NCBI GenBank assembly: GCA_023052935.1
Contig: CM041292.1
Span: 204,561,799 to 204,625,798, forward strand
Length of the DNA stretch: 64,000 nt
Origin: Piezodorus guildinii
Taxonomy: Eukaryota > Arthropoda > Insecta > Hemiptera > Pentatomidae
Direction: 5' to 3'
The translations under genes and the position numbers were made by a program. Below the pieces are notes generated by a model. The model was given only the letters and a program-made list of their open reading frames with translations, made no database searches and had not been told where the DNA came from. The first letter of the stretch is position 1, and each line of letters opens with the position of its first letter. Positions 31,777 through 44,109 of this stretch are shown one piece after another.

Positions 31777-31998
31777 TCTCAAAGATATTCTGCGATATCC
31801 CGTGTCGTTGGGTGATGGTTGTCTCTGACCAATGCTAGAATTTGCTCATCATCAACAGTTGAAGGACGACCCGAGCGCTTTACGTCTTCCAAGTCAAACT
31901 TTGCAGTTCTGAAGCGAGCAAACCACTTACAGACAGTGCTTCCCCCTAAGACATCATCGCCCTACACACTGATAATTTTGTTAACCTCAAATTCTGGG
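31777..31998 (-). pseudogene. mariner N-terminal fragment (copy 2)
   Basis: Same helix-turn-helix remnant as at 27187-27410. The plus-strand 73-residue frame over it (31819-32040) is a shadow. Confidence 0.8.
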
Positions 31999-32289
31999 GT
32001 TTCTGGGAGCGTTTATTTTTTTTGGTGGGGAGGGGAGTGAAAAGAAGAAACTTTCATTTTTAAAGGGATGATTTTTTTTTCAGTAGAGAGTAGAGAAAAG
32101 TTTACATTAAAGACTTTAATTAATTCAATAAAGTTTATTTTATTTCCTTAACTCTAGAGTAACAATACGTAAAGGTATTTAGCACATGTAGTGCATAATA
32201 CTAAAAAAGCCATTATTTATAATTTTATCATTTTGGACAGGGATAATTTCTTCCTTTCCTCTATAATTAGACCTCCCCAACTCATATCA

Positions 32290-32583
32290 GAGATCACTTG
32301 TAGCTGGGTGGCTAGCGTAACAGCCTCCCATGCTAAAGGTCACGGGTTCAATCCCGCAGGTGGTCCTAGGATTTTTTAATGGGAGTAAAAAATCCTTAGT
32401 TACGCCGTCCTTCGGAGGGGACGTTAAAAGGTGGTCCCGAGCCTGTGCGATGTCAGGTACTCATTAAAGATCCCTATCCTAATAAAACCTGGATAGGCAA
32501 AATTTAGGACTCCCACTGTAGCATCGTCCGATTAGCCATAGGTAGCATAAAGTGACGTTAAATAAATAAACAAACAAACAAAT
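32290..32583 (+). mobile_element. tRNA-SINE family A, full-length reference copy
   Basis: Flanked by the 13-bp target duplication CCAACTCATATCA (32277-32289 and 32584-32596). The head has A-box-like TAGCTGGGTGG and B box GGGTTCAATCCC about 45 bp apart, then a body with an inverted repeat (ggattttttaatgggag / taaaaaatcc). The 3' tail is AAATAAATAAACAAAC. About 294 bp. It sits just before a LINE remnant. Confidence 0.9.
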
Positions 32584-32596
32584 CCAACTCATATCA

Positions 32597-33015
32597 AAAG
32601 ACTTATGAATTGTTTCATTCGATTCACATGTGGAATTCCCATACGCTCCCAGGCTTTTAGTAGGTATACCGAGTTAAATTAGCTCTATCCCTCTTTCCGT
32701 CGGCAGTACCTCCTAGGTGTCGGCCTCTTCCGATTTTTCAAAACTAAAAAACCTCCTTATATTCTTGATATGCTTACCACTTGTTCCTCGGTCCATTCAG
32801 TAAACACTAGATCCCAAACCATAACTAATATACACCTTCTCACAGATCCGTCTCCTTCAAAAAATCCTTTTTTCATTCGTGCTACCCTATTTTGGAATTC
32901 CTTGCCTTTATCCATTCGTAAAGCCTTGTCATTATCCCGTTTCAAACATCAACTATTTCTCCATCTCCTAAAGTATCAATCTTCTCAACTTATTTAATAC
33001 TTAAAATCTGTAGAT
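32597..33015 (+). pseudogene. LINE 3' remnant (reverse-transcriptase C-terminus)
   Basis: The frame 32770-32997 reads MLTTCSSVHSVNTRSQTITN then FFIRATLFWNSLPLSIRKAL and SLSRFKHQLFLHLL, the conserved end of non-LTR polymerases. 58025-58655 is another copy, there interrupted by a SINE. Confidence 0.6.
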
Positions 33016-33715
33016 GATAACTATTTTATTGTTAAAATGAAGTCTTATGCGACTAGACAATTATCGCTTATGTTGTAATTTTCTTGTTAATCTTAGGGTA
33101 CTACCCGGCCCAGAAAAAAATATTTTTCATTTCATTTCGCTTCAACTGCTTAGATCCAAGCTCGATTTGTTTTGTCACGAAGAATCTTACAATGGCCGCC
33201 GCTTAGTAGTTAAAAATAGACTTCACCAGTCGCTAAGGAATAGGACAGTATCGGTGTTACCATGGAGTTGACTCGAACCATTCCTCTTCACATTAGCGGC
33301 TATAATACTAAACTTTAAGTAAATAAACAAAGCAATATTAGGAAGAACTATGATAATGCAGTTCGTGTATTCGAGGTATATGATAAAGGAGCCACAATGC
33401 ACATAATTAGTCCAAGCAAGGACGTTTTGAGAATCACAAGAGCATTAATCCAAAAAGGGAACTTATAAATTTTACCCAAGCAAGAATGATCGTAAGAAAT
33501 ATTGTCCCCGAACAAATGGGCGCAAAGTTCGCATCGATCTTGTGCAAGGAAATAAAGGAGAAAGTGAAAACCGATTACTATGGAAGATAACCAAACAAAT
33601 ACTTTCTAAAAAATTAGCTCAAAGATTATTACGACATTTCTGACAACTCTTCCTAGTCAAATGAGAGTGTCTCCAAAATTTAACTAACGTTAAATATATA
33701 TAAATATGTTTTAAA
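33016..33715. other. Unrecognised stretch
   Basis: Moderately GC-rich patches with several short frames (for example 33047-33271) but no motif I recognise. Possibly the 5' part of an unknown element. Confidence 0.3.
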
Positions 33716-33721
33716 TATGTA

Positions 33722-35262
33722 AGCGTTCCATCCATCCGAAATATCGAACATCATCCAGAGTTTACCATCCCGTAAAGCCCCTGGACATGACCTCATAACT
33801 TCCCGTATCGTAAAACTACTTCCTCGAAAAGCCATCCTATATCTAACTTACATCTGTAATGCCGTTCTCCGCTCCACATATTTCCCGCTTCCTGGAAATT
33901 ATCCATCATTAAAATGATCCCCAAACCCAAAAAGCCTCCAGAATACCCTTCCTCCTACCGCCCCATCTCTCTCATATGCATCATGGGTAAAATCCTTAAA
34001 AAAACTTCTGCTTAAACGCATATATCCCATCCTTGATTCCAACCACATTACCCCAGATCATCAGTTTGGTTTCCGAACATCCCACTCCACTATCCAGCAA
34101 TGCCATCGTGTGGTGGACGTTGTCTCGTCTTCATTGGAGCGCGGATTGTACTGCACGGGAGCCTTCCTCGAAGTAGAACAAGCCTTTGACCGAGTGTGGC
34201 ACCCGGGACTGCTTTACAAACTCCGTAAATTCCTTCCACCTACATACTTCCTTATTATCCAGTCCTATCTCACAGACAGGTCCTTCAAAGTAAATCATAA
34301 CCGTTCCTGTTCATCCCTTTTTAATCAGTATGCAGGTGTTCCTCAAGGCAGTATTCTAGGACCCATCCTTTACACAGTTTATACAGCTGATATCCCATCC
34401 CATCCTAGCACTTTCCTTTCTACCTATGCTGATGACACATGTGTGTTATCAGTCAACAACGATCCAACTATTGCCTTCCAAACCCTTCAATCACACATCA
34501 AAGACCTTGAAGTATGGTGTCAGAACTGGAGAATAAAAATAAATTCCAATAAATCCCACCAAATCACCTTTACCCTTCGTCGTAAACCAATGACAACCTG
34601 CCCAACAGTATCCTTCAATAACACTCCTCTTGTCCCAGTTGAACAGATCCGATACCTAGGACTGCACCTGGACAAACGTCTCACTTGGAACCCTCATACA
34701 AGACTGAAAAGACAAGAAACTGTCCGACGTTTTCGACTACTTCAACACTTACTAGACAAACGCTCTAACCTTCCACTTAAGTACAAAAGACTCATCTATA
34801 TGACTATCATCAGACGACCGATATGGACTTACGGAGTAGAGATTTGGGGCTCTACTAAACCATCAAATTCTTCCGTCTCCATTCCTTGCAATAAAAAATC
34901 CTTCGAAAAATCCTCAACGCTCCTTATTTTGTCACAAATAAACTCATCCTTAAAGACCTTAACGTTCCCTATGTTGCTGACTTGGCGCGAACCAGGTACC
35001 ACTCCTTTCATGACAAACTCCATTCCCACTCTAATCCACTTGTTTCAATCCTTGCTTCCTCTACAATCCCTGATAATCCTCCGAGGCGTCTGAAAAGAAG
35101 ATGGCCACGAGACCTTCTAGTTTAACATAGTCTTTGGAGAGCTGCCAATGGGTAGTATCCCCACATGTGAATCCATGACATTTGTATCTTGTATCTCATT
35201 TACTAGATGTATATCATTATACAGTTGTAAATAGCAATAAATCTATTAAAAAAAAAAAAAAT
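33722..35262 (+). mobile_element. jockey-type LINE, 5' truncated, longest copy
   Basis: The reverse-transcriptase region starts with SRKAPGHDLIT-like sequence near 33765. The 3' UTR has 'gctgccaatggg' and AATAAA and ends in an A-run (35249-35262). The copies at 145, 41125, 44110, 46925 and 56765 are the same or close families. Confidence 0.85.
34110..35093 (+). pseudogene. jockey-type reverse transcriptase, frameshifted
   Basis: Open for 327 codons: EVEQAFDRVWHPGLLYKLRK (first catalytic aspartate region, where the usual D is replaced by E), AGVPQGSILGPILYTVYTAD and STYADDTCVLSV (YADD). The thumb region LGLHLDKRLTWNPHTRLKRQ is intact. Upstream homology (33765-34110, PSSYRPISLI, TPDHQFGFRTSHSTIQQ) is in other frames because of indels, for example at the A-run near 33997. 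An ACG insertion near 34817 and indels near 34875 break the C-terminus. It was functional ancestrally and is not now. Confidence 0.85.
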
Positions 35263-35930
35263 ATATATATGTTTTTGATGGAGCCTGGCAACCAAGGATA
35301 TGAAACTAACTTTATCTATTCTTTGTTCTTCATGACATTATCATGTCTTGTAGAATATTCAAGGCAGTTTTGTCCTCTTTTCTCAAAGATAGGATCTTAT
35401 AAGTCCTATACACAGTTTAGAGCAGCTTCAGACATTTTGAAGTCCAGCTCAAAAAAAAGGGTCTTTCTAATCTCTGACATAGGCAATGATATGAATCTAA
35501 TTTGGCAAATATATAAGTTTGTCTTCAATTATTTAAAAAAAATTGAAGATGTATGAAAATAATGCTGAGCTAGTATTTTGAATTCATTATGACTTCAAAA
35601 CGTAAGCATTTTTTTTTAAACCTAGGATTATAGAATTTAATTATTTCCAACACAAGATTCAAAACTTCAGACATTTGTTTCATAACTTAATTTATTCAGA
35701 ACTAACTACTGACTCTAAGATCCGATAAAAAAAAGCCTAACTAGTTACGGGAATGATTTAATGAAACGAGTATTGAGAAGAAAATATTGTGAAGGGGGAA
35801 AAAAAAGTTTTTCGTACAAGCTGAGAGAAAAACAAAATCATCAAATTCAGGTAAATGAAAGTTTAGTTACCAAGATAAAGATTCCAAACGTCAAAAGAGA
35901 TCTGTTTCGTTCAAAAAAATTAATTCTTAC
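35263..35930. other. Unrecognised spacer
   Basis: A 124-residue frame (35182-35556) starts in the LINE 3' UTR and runs into unique sequence. No motif was recognised. The part nearest 35931 (from about 35900) is related to the flank of the block at 63185. Confidence 0.35.
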
Positions 35931-35994
35931 CCACTGCAGAAACTGAATTCATAATAACTAGTCAAAGTTTCCACAGCCTCTGAAGTTAACTTAC
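35931..35994 (-). other. Candidate recursive-splice block / micro-exon 1 upstream of GILT
   Basis: On the minus strand a pyrimidine tract TTTTCTTTGTTT leads into CAG|GTAAGTTAAC, a fused perfect acceptor and donor. 64 bp later comes GTGG|GTAAGA. Only one frame is open across it; it contains SYYEFSFCSG, which faintly resembles the YYESLC start of GILT exon 2. A related 61-bp block lies at 63185-63245 with the same borders. Joining it directly to GILT exon 2 would break the frame, favouring a recursive-splice site or a decayed exon copy. Confidence 0.45.
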
Positions 35995-36600
35995 CTGAAA
36001 CAAAGAAAAAAGAAAAATTATTATTAAAATAATAATAAAAAACAAAAAAAATTTAAAATTATAGTTTTATTGAGATAGACATAAGTACAAAAATATAACT
36101 AAAAAAAAAACAGGTAAAGAGAAAGTATCATTTGACATTAGCGTATAAAATGGTAACATTATTCTAATTAAATCAGGTTTTCAGATCTTGTTTGAACTTT
36201 TTAAAGAAAAATGAAAGTTTTCAAAGTACCTACAAATGACAGAATAACATGAAATCAGAGAGCTGTTCTGATTTCTAATCATAACTGAAATGTTTCAAAT
36301 TTTTTTTTTTACTTATTTGTATGAGGTTTAAATTTTATTTATGAGTTCAACAAGTTGTTTGTGCAGAATCGTGGTTAGTCGAGAAACTACAGCCCTATAT
36401 TGTACATATGCCAGTTTAGTAAATGTCAAGTTAAAAGGTCGCGATGTCATCTTCTTTTAGAGGTTAGATCACAAATCGGAGTCAGGAATTAGTAGGTTCC
36501 AAGCTTACGGTAGGAGGAACAGAACTCATCAAGCGCCTCTTCAAAAAGACTTGTTAAGAAAAAAATAATTTGTAACGAAATCAAATTTATTTCTCTTGGA
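35995..36600. other. AT-rich upstream/intronic DNA
   Basis: No coding frame. Presumed first-intron sequence of the GILT-like gene if that gene extends upstream. Confidence 0.35.
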
Positions 36601-36634
36601 ATATAAAAAAAAAAAAAAAAAAATATATATATTA

Positions 36635-36695
<61 letters not shown>
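36601..36695. repeat. A-run and (TA)n microsatellite
   Basis: An A-run at about 36607-36622 followed by long (AT)n to 36695. Confidence 0.95.
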
Positions 36696-36697
<2 letters not shown>

Positions 36698-37507
36698 AAC
36701 ATACTTTATGAATCGCTTTTTTGGTTGATGTCAACATTTTGCTTATGATTTCGTCTCCGAACATCTTCAAGTTTTTTACCTCAAATTTTAATAGCACAAC
36801 AACCAATATATATTTTAAAAAAATTATTACACATATCCCGCAAACTCAGAATACAATATAATTAATTTTATTACATTAAACACAAATAAATTTCCCCCCA
36901 GTCATGTATAGTCCATGTAATTATTTCGTAAAATCTTAAAACATTTTATTTTAAGAACAGTATGATCACTTTTTCCATTTTATTTTATTTTTTGTAATGG
37001 AACTTTAAATATGTAGAACAAAAACAGAAACAAATGCGGTAAAGAATAGAGTAGTTATGAACCAGTCGAATAACAAGAAAGAGCCAAGAAGAACAAATTT
37101 TGAAAAATGTCTGTAACGAAACCACCAAGTCTTGTCTTTACCATAAGATTTAAAAAAAAAAAAAAAGTATATCGAAAAAATGACTAATATTTAAGTATAT
37201 GTAAAATTAAAGGAATGAAAATTAGGTCAAAAGGAAAGTTTCAGTTTAATATTGTTACACAACTTGGAGAAATAAATAAAATAAAGACGATGGAATAAAC
37301 ATATAAATAGTTAGTAAAATGGAATGATACTAAGTGAAAACAAGCTAAACCACAATGAAATACTTAGCCACAGAAACCATAAACCATGGCTAAAAAATAG
37401 AATCAACCACCAATTTTGTTTCAAAAGTATTACGTAAAACATGCTAATATTGCCGGTTACTTTTTAACAGTTTTATGTTTAACTATACTATTAGTCTGTC
37501 TGAATCG
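36696..37507. other. AT-rich stretch, nothing recognised
   Basis: No frames of note and no repeat match. Confidence 0.4.
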
Positions 37508-37660
37508 TTAACAACTTCAACAGGGGTCACCTTTGGTATGGTAGCTAATAATCTATACACACGAGTTCGAACGCGTTAGATGGCCCTAGGGGGTAAAAAA
37601 ATCCTTAGTTGTCCGCCGTTCTTCGAAGTGAACGTAAAATGGCAGTCCCACGCCTATAAA
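37508..37660 (+). mobile_element. Degenerate tRNA-SINE family A
   Basis: 'caggggtcacctttggtatg' followed by 'gagttcgaacgcg' (B box), 'aaaaaaatccttagt' and 'aacgtaaaatggcagtccc' follow the SINE order with many changes. Confidence 0.5.
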
Positions 37661-37734
37661 TTTCAGTAGTTCATCAGTGTCATCAGCTAGCCTGCTAGCA
37701 AACCGCCTTCTGTATACGTAAGCTGTCCCTCAGT

Positions 37735-38470
37735 TTTTTACTTTCACTTACCTATATCTGAAATATATAGTAAGAGAAAGTGTTGCGATCGTGAAAAATG
37801 TCGAATTACAGTTTTCAACTGAATTACACGTTTTAGGGTCCCTTGATTAGAAATAACCAAGTCCCACGAAAGGCGCGTGTGTGTGTTATTTTAGCACGAA
37901 TAAGACAAGTTGGATAAAACTGAAATTTCATATTTTATAAGCGTTTATGCCTTGAGATTTTACAGCAAGTTTTCCATCAAAATAGGCCCAACATGAGAGC
38001 CAATTTATACCATGAATTTTTTCTAAAACCTTTAACGATTTTGATTAAACTCGCTATATGGATGTGAAATTGGACGGGCTTTAATATAATGTAGGTTTCA
38101 TTCTTATTGAAATAGTCTGACAGGGCTTAAATGCCGATATTATAATTTTCCTCCCTCTAAGGTATCTCCAATTTTTTACATTCGAAAAAAATAACCATTT
38201 CATGTTGTTAGCATTGATTTAAAAGCCGCTAAATATATAAGTTGAATGAATTTGATAATAAACTGAAAGAGAAAAGTGCAAAAGTATTTTTTGAAGTATT
38301 TTTTTTTTTTTTAATATATAAAGTGTTTAAATGTGTTGGATATTGATGAAAAATCAGGTAAAACTAACTGACTGTTGTAGACAACAATATTGTTAAATTA
38401 TTCAATCTAAAACATATGTTTCGAACGAAACTAAAACCTTTTTAAACTCTATTTAGTTGCCCGCACCAGA
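37735..38470 (-). mobile_element. Helentron-like element R1
   Basis: Reverse orientation. It starts TTTTTTACTTTCACTTACC with the hairpin ACCTATATCTGAAATATATAGT and ends CCCGCACCAGA at 38470. It is diverged. An RTE LINE abuts it. Confidence 0.7.
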
Positions 38471-38483
38471 TTTTTCTAAATTT

Positions 38484-39190
38484 AATAATAATAGGCTTAC
38501 CGAACCCGAAGGTTCGATGCCGATACCACTAAATTCCCCCTGCACAGACTCGTCCAATGTTCACCGTTCAAGCCCAAGCCCCTGAGATCAGCCATAACGA
38601 AATCCTCCCATCGACGGTTCGGCCTACCTTTCGGCCGCCTACCAGTCGGATCAGCGAATACAAACTTTCTCGGAATCCGTTCCTCACCGAGAACAACAAC
38701 TTTACTCGCCCATTTGAGTCTCCCCGATGCTATCAACTCAATTATATTGACTGGGCACAAGCTCCGCGATTCCGCGTTGTGCAACGTTCTAAACTCCCAA
38801 GTGGCCTCATCTCTCTTCAGACCAAATATTTTACGCAGTACCTTATTTTCGTATAAGCGGCCACGTTTCACATCCGTAAAGAACTGTCGGAAGAATAATA
38901 GTTTTATAAATTCTAACCTTTATGTTTTTAGATAGAAGCCGTGAGATAAGTAACTTGACAACTGAATAATAACACGCCTTTCCCACCTTTAACCGGGACT
39001 TTATTTCTTCCTGGATTTTATTTTTTCTTGTTACCATTGAACCTAAATACTTGAATTTCTCTACGTGTTAAAAAGTATGCCCTGATGTATCAATATCACC
39101 AAGATCGCCACCGTTTCTGCTACTAATCATATATTTCGTCTTATCGGTATTTAATTCGAGTCATATTTTTCTTTACCGGTTATTATTAAC
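38484..39190 (-). pseudogene. RTE LINE 3' portion, decayed
   Basis: Minus frames 39037-38843 and 38871-38497 give YSVVKLLISRLLSKNIKVRI and RRPKGRPNRRWEDFVMADLR, homologous to the RTE protein at 24.7-25.26 kb. A frameshift separates them. The 3' (TTA)n tail is at 38484-38496 on the plus side. Confidence 0.85.
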
Positions 39191-39613
39191 ACACATATTT
39201 ACTAAACACGCAAAACAAAATATACGAAAGCAGTTGTTTTATATTCCTAGCTATATCTAACAGACTATGTGATGTCTCGTGTCTTCTGTTCGCATATGAG
39301 ACTCGATGCGTTGTTTACACAACAAAAGTGCGTGTGGAGATCTATGGCTGCCCAAAGAAGACCTCGTGAAGTCATTCTTTGCATCAGGGTGGTTCGTCGA
39401 GGTCAGCACGAAAGGTGCCCATCAGTAAACTAAGTCTTTTTAGGTCAACAGCGTCTGAGGCGTAATAACTGCTGTTCAGGGTGATATATTCCCTTCTGGC
39501 TAGGAAATAATAATACTAATTTTGAAATAGCAAAATAAAATAATATTTAAAAAAAATATATCTTTTAAAATCATATTAATAATAATAATGTTTTAATATA
39601 CTGCATATATCAG
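39191..39613. other. Unrecognised spacer
   Basis: GC-richer than the surroundings at 39240-39480, no frame recognised. Confidence 0.35.
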
Positions 39614-40067
39614 TTTTTCACTTTCCATACCTATATGTGGGATTTATAGTAAGGGAAAGTATTGCGATCGTGAAAAATTTCAAATTCCAGTTTTCACTGC
39701 AATACACGTATTAGAGCACCCAGAGTCCAAATGACCAAGTCCCGCAAAAAGGTGTGTGTGTGTGTGTGTGGTTAGACTCGGGTGAAACCGAAAAGTCCTA
39801 TGAAAATGATATATCATATTTAAGACAACAAAATGCCCAAGATTTTACAAAAACTTTTTCATCAAAATCAGCTAACCAGAAGAGCCACTTTATACCAAGC
39901 ATTTACGATTTTCTCAAAAACGGCTCTAATGATTTTGATTAAACATAAAATTGTATGTCGGTGTGAAATTGGACGGGCTTTAATATCATTTAGGTTTCAT
40001 TCCGATTGAAATAGTCTGAACAGGGCTCAAATGCCGATATTTCAATATTTCTTCCTCTAAAGAACAT
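39614..40067 (-). mobile_element. Helentron-like element R2, partial
   Basis: The terminal half with hairpin and (TG)n at 39752-39770. It stops after 'aatatttcttcctctaaag'. The frame at 39754-39942 is accidental. Confidence 0.65.
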
Positions 40068-41124
40068 TTTTTTTAAAGGCGCGTTTTTCAAGAGTTTTTG
40101 GCAAGCGATATATTATAAGAATTAATTAATAAAGATAAAATGGTTTGAACTGATTGGCTTAAGAGAGAACCATTATCTTTATCAAAAAAACATAAACCAC
40201 ACTAATCCAATAAGATATCGCAGTCATATGTTATAAAGATGTTATTAGCATGTTGAATCGGTAACTTACGAAGTAAAAAGTTCTTTGTCATTGTACTATT
40301 TATAAAGATATGAAATTAACCGATTATCAAACATGTGTGTTATACGAATTTTCGTCTATAATAAAACGTAAAAATGTTTATAAAAAAAAAAACAACAGAT
40401 AAATCCTGGAAGAACGAGGATAGTATTAAATAAAATAAAGTTAACATAAGAGACTTTGGATATTTTTATGCGCATATTTATTTGATTTGATATAGTTATC
40501 ATCAAATGTTTAATGCACAGAGGTTTCTATACTTTTGCAGGTACATGAATATGACTCAAGCACATTTTTTTCCCTTGTGTCCTTTTTGTAGAAACTCTTC
40601 AATTAATTATTGCAATAAGGACATAATATGCACCCCGCTGCTTATCAGTTAAATATTTTCATTATATTAAGACAATGTAATTAGTGACATGTAGGTGACC
40701 TAAAAAAAAAAAATTACCCGCATGTAACGGCAACTGCCCTTTAATCTAGAAATTAGCTAGAACTCACATATTTCACCGCCACAGTTCCATTATCCTAATA
40801 ACATTCATGTAATTTCCCTCCACTCCTTCGAAAACCGCATTTCCACAGTCAACGGATAATTAATTACTGTTTTAAACAATGAACGTTTGAATAAGACATC
40901 GCAGCATTCAGCAATTAAATAATTTGTTTACGGTAGTGTAGGAGACTTAAAATTATTACTAATTCTAACGAAGCAAAACTTACAACTTATTCGGTAATCA
41001 TGAATTAATTAATTCATAAAATGTCTAAATATATATTTAATAAAAATTATTAATTTATATTTGCTACTGTATCACATAACACAAATAGTAAATAGGCTAA
41101 ATGAAAATATATATAACCAGACTA
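40068..41124. other. AT-rich stretch, nothing recognised
   Basis: No coding frame over 60 codons and no clear repeat. Confidence 0.4.
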
Positions 41125-41930
41125 GAAGAGAAGCTACCCATTGGCAGCACTCTAAAAATATTCTAAACTAGAAGGTCTCGGGACCATCTTCTATTCAGAA
41201 GCCTCGGAGAATTATCAGGCATTGAAGAGGAAGAAAGGATTGAGAGTGGGAATGGAGTTTATCTTAGAAGAAGAGGTACCTTACAAAGGATTTGATTCGA
41301 AAGGAATTCGATGGTTTAGTAGAACCTCAAAGCTCAAATTCTTACATCAAGATTGGCCTTATGATAGTCATGTAAATGAGCTGTTTATAGTTTAGTGTAG
41401 GATTAGAACGTTTGTCTAGTAATTGTTGAAGTAGCCCAAAACGTCGAGCAGTTTCTTGTCGTTTCAGTCTAGAGGATTCCAAGAAAGTCGTTTGTCAGGA
41501 TGGCGTCCTAGGCTCTGTTCAACAGGGACTAGAGGAGTGTTACTGAAGGATACTGAAGGGCAGGAAGTCATAGGTTTACGGCGAAGGGTAAAGGTTATTT
41601 GTTGGAGTAAATTTTGAAATCATTGCACAAGGTCTCTGATGAGGGATTGAAGAATTTGGGATGCAGAAATTTGATCATTAGTTACTGATACACACAAGTG
41701 CCATCAGGATAGTTAGAAAGAAAGGTGTTAAGATGGATCGTGATATCAGCTGTATAAACTATGTAAAGGATGGGTCCTAGGATGCTGCCTCGAGGAACAA
41801 GAGCAGCATGTGAAAATAGAGACGAATTGATTTTGAAGGATCTGTCAATGAGATAAGACTGAATAATGAGGAAGTAGGTTGGAATTTAAAAATTAATGAC
41901 GTGCTTGGATGTAAAAACAGTCTATAACAA
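41125..41930 (-). pseudogene. jockey-type LINE, heavily decayed
   Basis: Plus-strand text 'agaagctacccattggcagc', 'aggtctcgggaccatctt', 'aagatggatcgtgatatcag' and 'tagactgaataatgagga'-like blocks mirror the minus-strand LINE at 44110-45079. Multiple frameshifts; no frame over 60 residues. Confidence 0.65.
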
Positions 41931-41965
41931 TACCCTTTATCCTAATATCTTATTTTACTTTTTTA

Positions 41966-42830
41966 TTACTTTCACTTACTATATATAGTAAGGGGAAGTA
42001 TTGCGATCGTGAAAATTTTCTAATTCCAGTTTTCAACGGAAATACACATTTTAGGGTCCCCTGAGTCCAAATAACCAAGTCCAAGTGGTAACTCCCGGGC
42101 GAAAACGAAAAGTCCTATGAAACTGAAATTTCATATTTAAGACAACTATACGCCCGAGATGCTACAGAAACTTTTTCATCAAAATGAGCTTACCAGAAGT
42201 CACTTTATACCATGCATTTTGCACCTTTTTTCGATTTTCTCGAAAACGGTTCGGACGATTTTGATTAAACTCGCTATATCGATGTAAAATTAATGGGCTT
42301 TAATAACATGTAGGTATTATTTTGATTAAAGTGGTCTGAAAGGGCTTAAATGCCGATATTTTAAATTGTCTTCCCCTAAAGCACCTTTAATTTTGTAGAT
42401 TCAATAAAAATAACTATATTATCTTGTTAACGCTGATGAAAAACAGGTAAATATATAAATTGAATAAATTCGATACCCAAATAAAGGAGAAAACAGAAAA
42501 AATATTAGTTTAATGCAATTTTTCGTTTTTGAACATAAGAGCAGTAATATACATGTATGATATAACGCTAAGAAATTTAGAGATTTTAGAAAAAATATTA
42601 TCTCATACAAAGCTTTTAAAAGTTAATAGAGAGTGATGAAATGAACATAAAAATAACAGATTATTTTAGATAATAATATAATAGTTTTTTTAATAAAACA
42701 CATGTTTCTATTAAATTCAATTTAAATAATTCCTTGATTGATTCACGTATTTTTATCTCTGTTTTTGAAAATTATTTCATTGATTTTAAAAATGGAGGTA
42801 AGTGAGAGTCGTGTGTTGCCCGCACCAGAT
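41966..42830 (-). mobile_element. Helentron-like element R3, full length
   Basis: From TTACTTTCACTTACTATATA to CCCGCACCAGAT. The CA/TG microsatellite is missing. Short-form palindrome CTTACTATATATAGTAAG at 41975-41992. Confidence 0.75.
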
Positions 42831-43409
42831 TTTTTTAATCATTATTATATGTTTCATATGATTACTTGAAACTTATTTGTTTATATTAAGGGTTTTTACC
42901 ATTCAAATGATAAGTTATTAGGTTCTTTCCAACACGAATCCATGCATACTCAAGCGTTTAAATATATTTACTTTATTATAACCTACAATTATAATTTTTT
43001 AATTTTATAGTAGTACGAAGTTGGTACCTGGTGTAGGCATATTTTGAATATATTTTTTTCTTCCCTTACTACTAGTAATGACGATAAAGTAACATGATTT
43101 ATATTGACATGAACATTTTTAATAAATATTTGGAAGTTAATTTAACAACGTAATTCCCAGACAATAGTAAGACGCCTCACTTGATTGTTTGCGGACCTTC
43201 CACGGAAGTTAATACCCTATTGAAAAGAGAAACAACAAAAGAACATGGTGCCTTTCTAATCGCAACACTTGTTATTTCGTCGTTCGCTAAGGTAAGTCAT
43301 ACACCTCTAGTTAGGTCATTCATTCAGTCTTCTACCATCACTTGGGCTTGAGCCGGTGTAAGAGGGATCGTTAAAAATCGTCAAAAATAATAAAAATAAA
43401 ATATAAAAA
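42831..43409. other. Unrecognised AT-rich spacer
   Basis: No gene or repeat recognised. Confidence 0.4.
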
Positions 43410-44067
43410 TCTGGTGCGGGCAACACACGACTTTCACTTACCTCCATTTTTAAAATCAATGAAAGAATTTTCAAAAAAATGCATTAAAAAAATATTTTTT
43501 CTATTTTCTCCTTTAGTTGGGTATCGAATTTATTCAATTTATATATTTAACTGTTTTTCATCAGCGTTAACAAGATAATATAGTTATTTTTATTGAATCT
43601 ACAAAATTAAAGGTACTTTAGGGGAAGAAAATTTAAAATATCGGCATTTAAGCCCTTTCAGACCACTTTAATCAGAATAAAACCTAAATGATATTAAAGC
43701 CCATTAAATTTTACATTGATATAGCGAGTTTAATCAAAATCGTCGGAACCGTTTTCGAGAAAATCGAAAAAAGGTGCAAAATGCATGGTATAAAGTGGCT
43801 CTTCTGGTAAGCTCATTTTGATGAAAAAAGTTTTGTCGCGTCTCGGGCGTATAGTTGTCCTAAATATATAATTTCAGTTTCATAGGACTTACCGTTTCCG
43901 CCCGGGAGTTACCACACACACACAGCAACACACACAGACCTTTTTGCGGGACTTGGTTATTTGGACTCAGGGGACCCTAAAACGTGTATTTACGTTGAAA
44001 AATGGAATTCGAAAATTTTCACGATCGCAATACTTTCCCTTACTATATATAGTAAGTGAAAGTAAAA
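43410..44067 (+). mobile_element. Helentron-like element F5, internal deletion
   Basis: Starts TCTGGTGCGGGCAACACACG, lacks about 250 bp after 'gaaagaattttcaaa', has CA repeats near 43912-43938, and ends with the palindrome and AAGTGAAAGTAAAA. Confidence 0.75.
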
Positions 44068-44109
44068 ATACAACAAGTAAATGTGAAAAAAAGTACAATT
44101 GGCTTGATA

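Larger units (their letters stand above)
31163..31996 (+). repeat. Composite duplication, copy 2
   Basis: Counterpart of 26587-27408 with sharp breakpoints in unrelated flanks. It has a longer CA run (31411-31432) and scattered substitutions, so it is a fairly old but coherent duplication. Confidence 0.85.

Noticed and set aside
35182..35556. 124-residue plus frame
   Set aside because: Its start lies within the jockey 3' UTR and A-run; no domain, no splice sites and no codon pattern of a gene.
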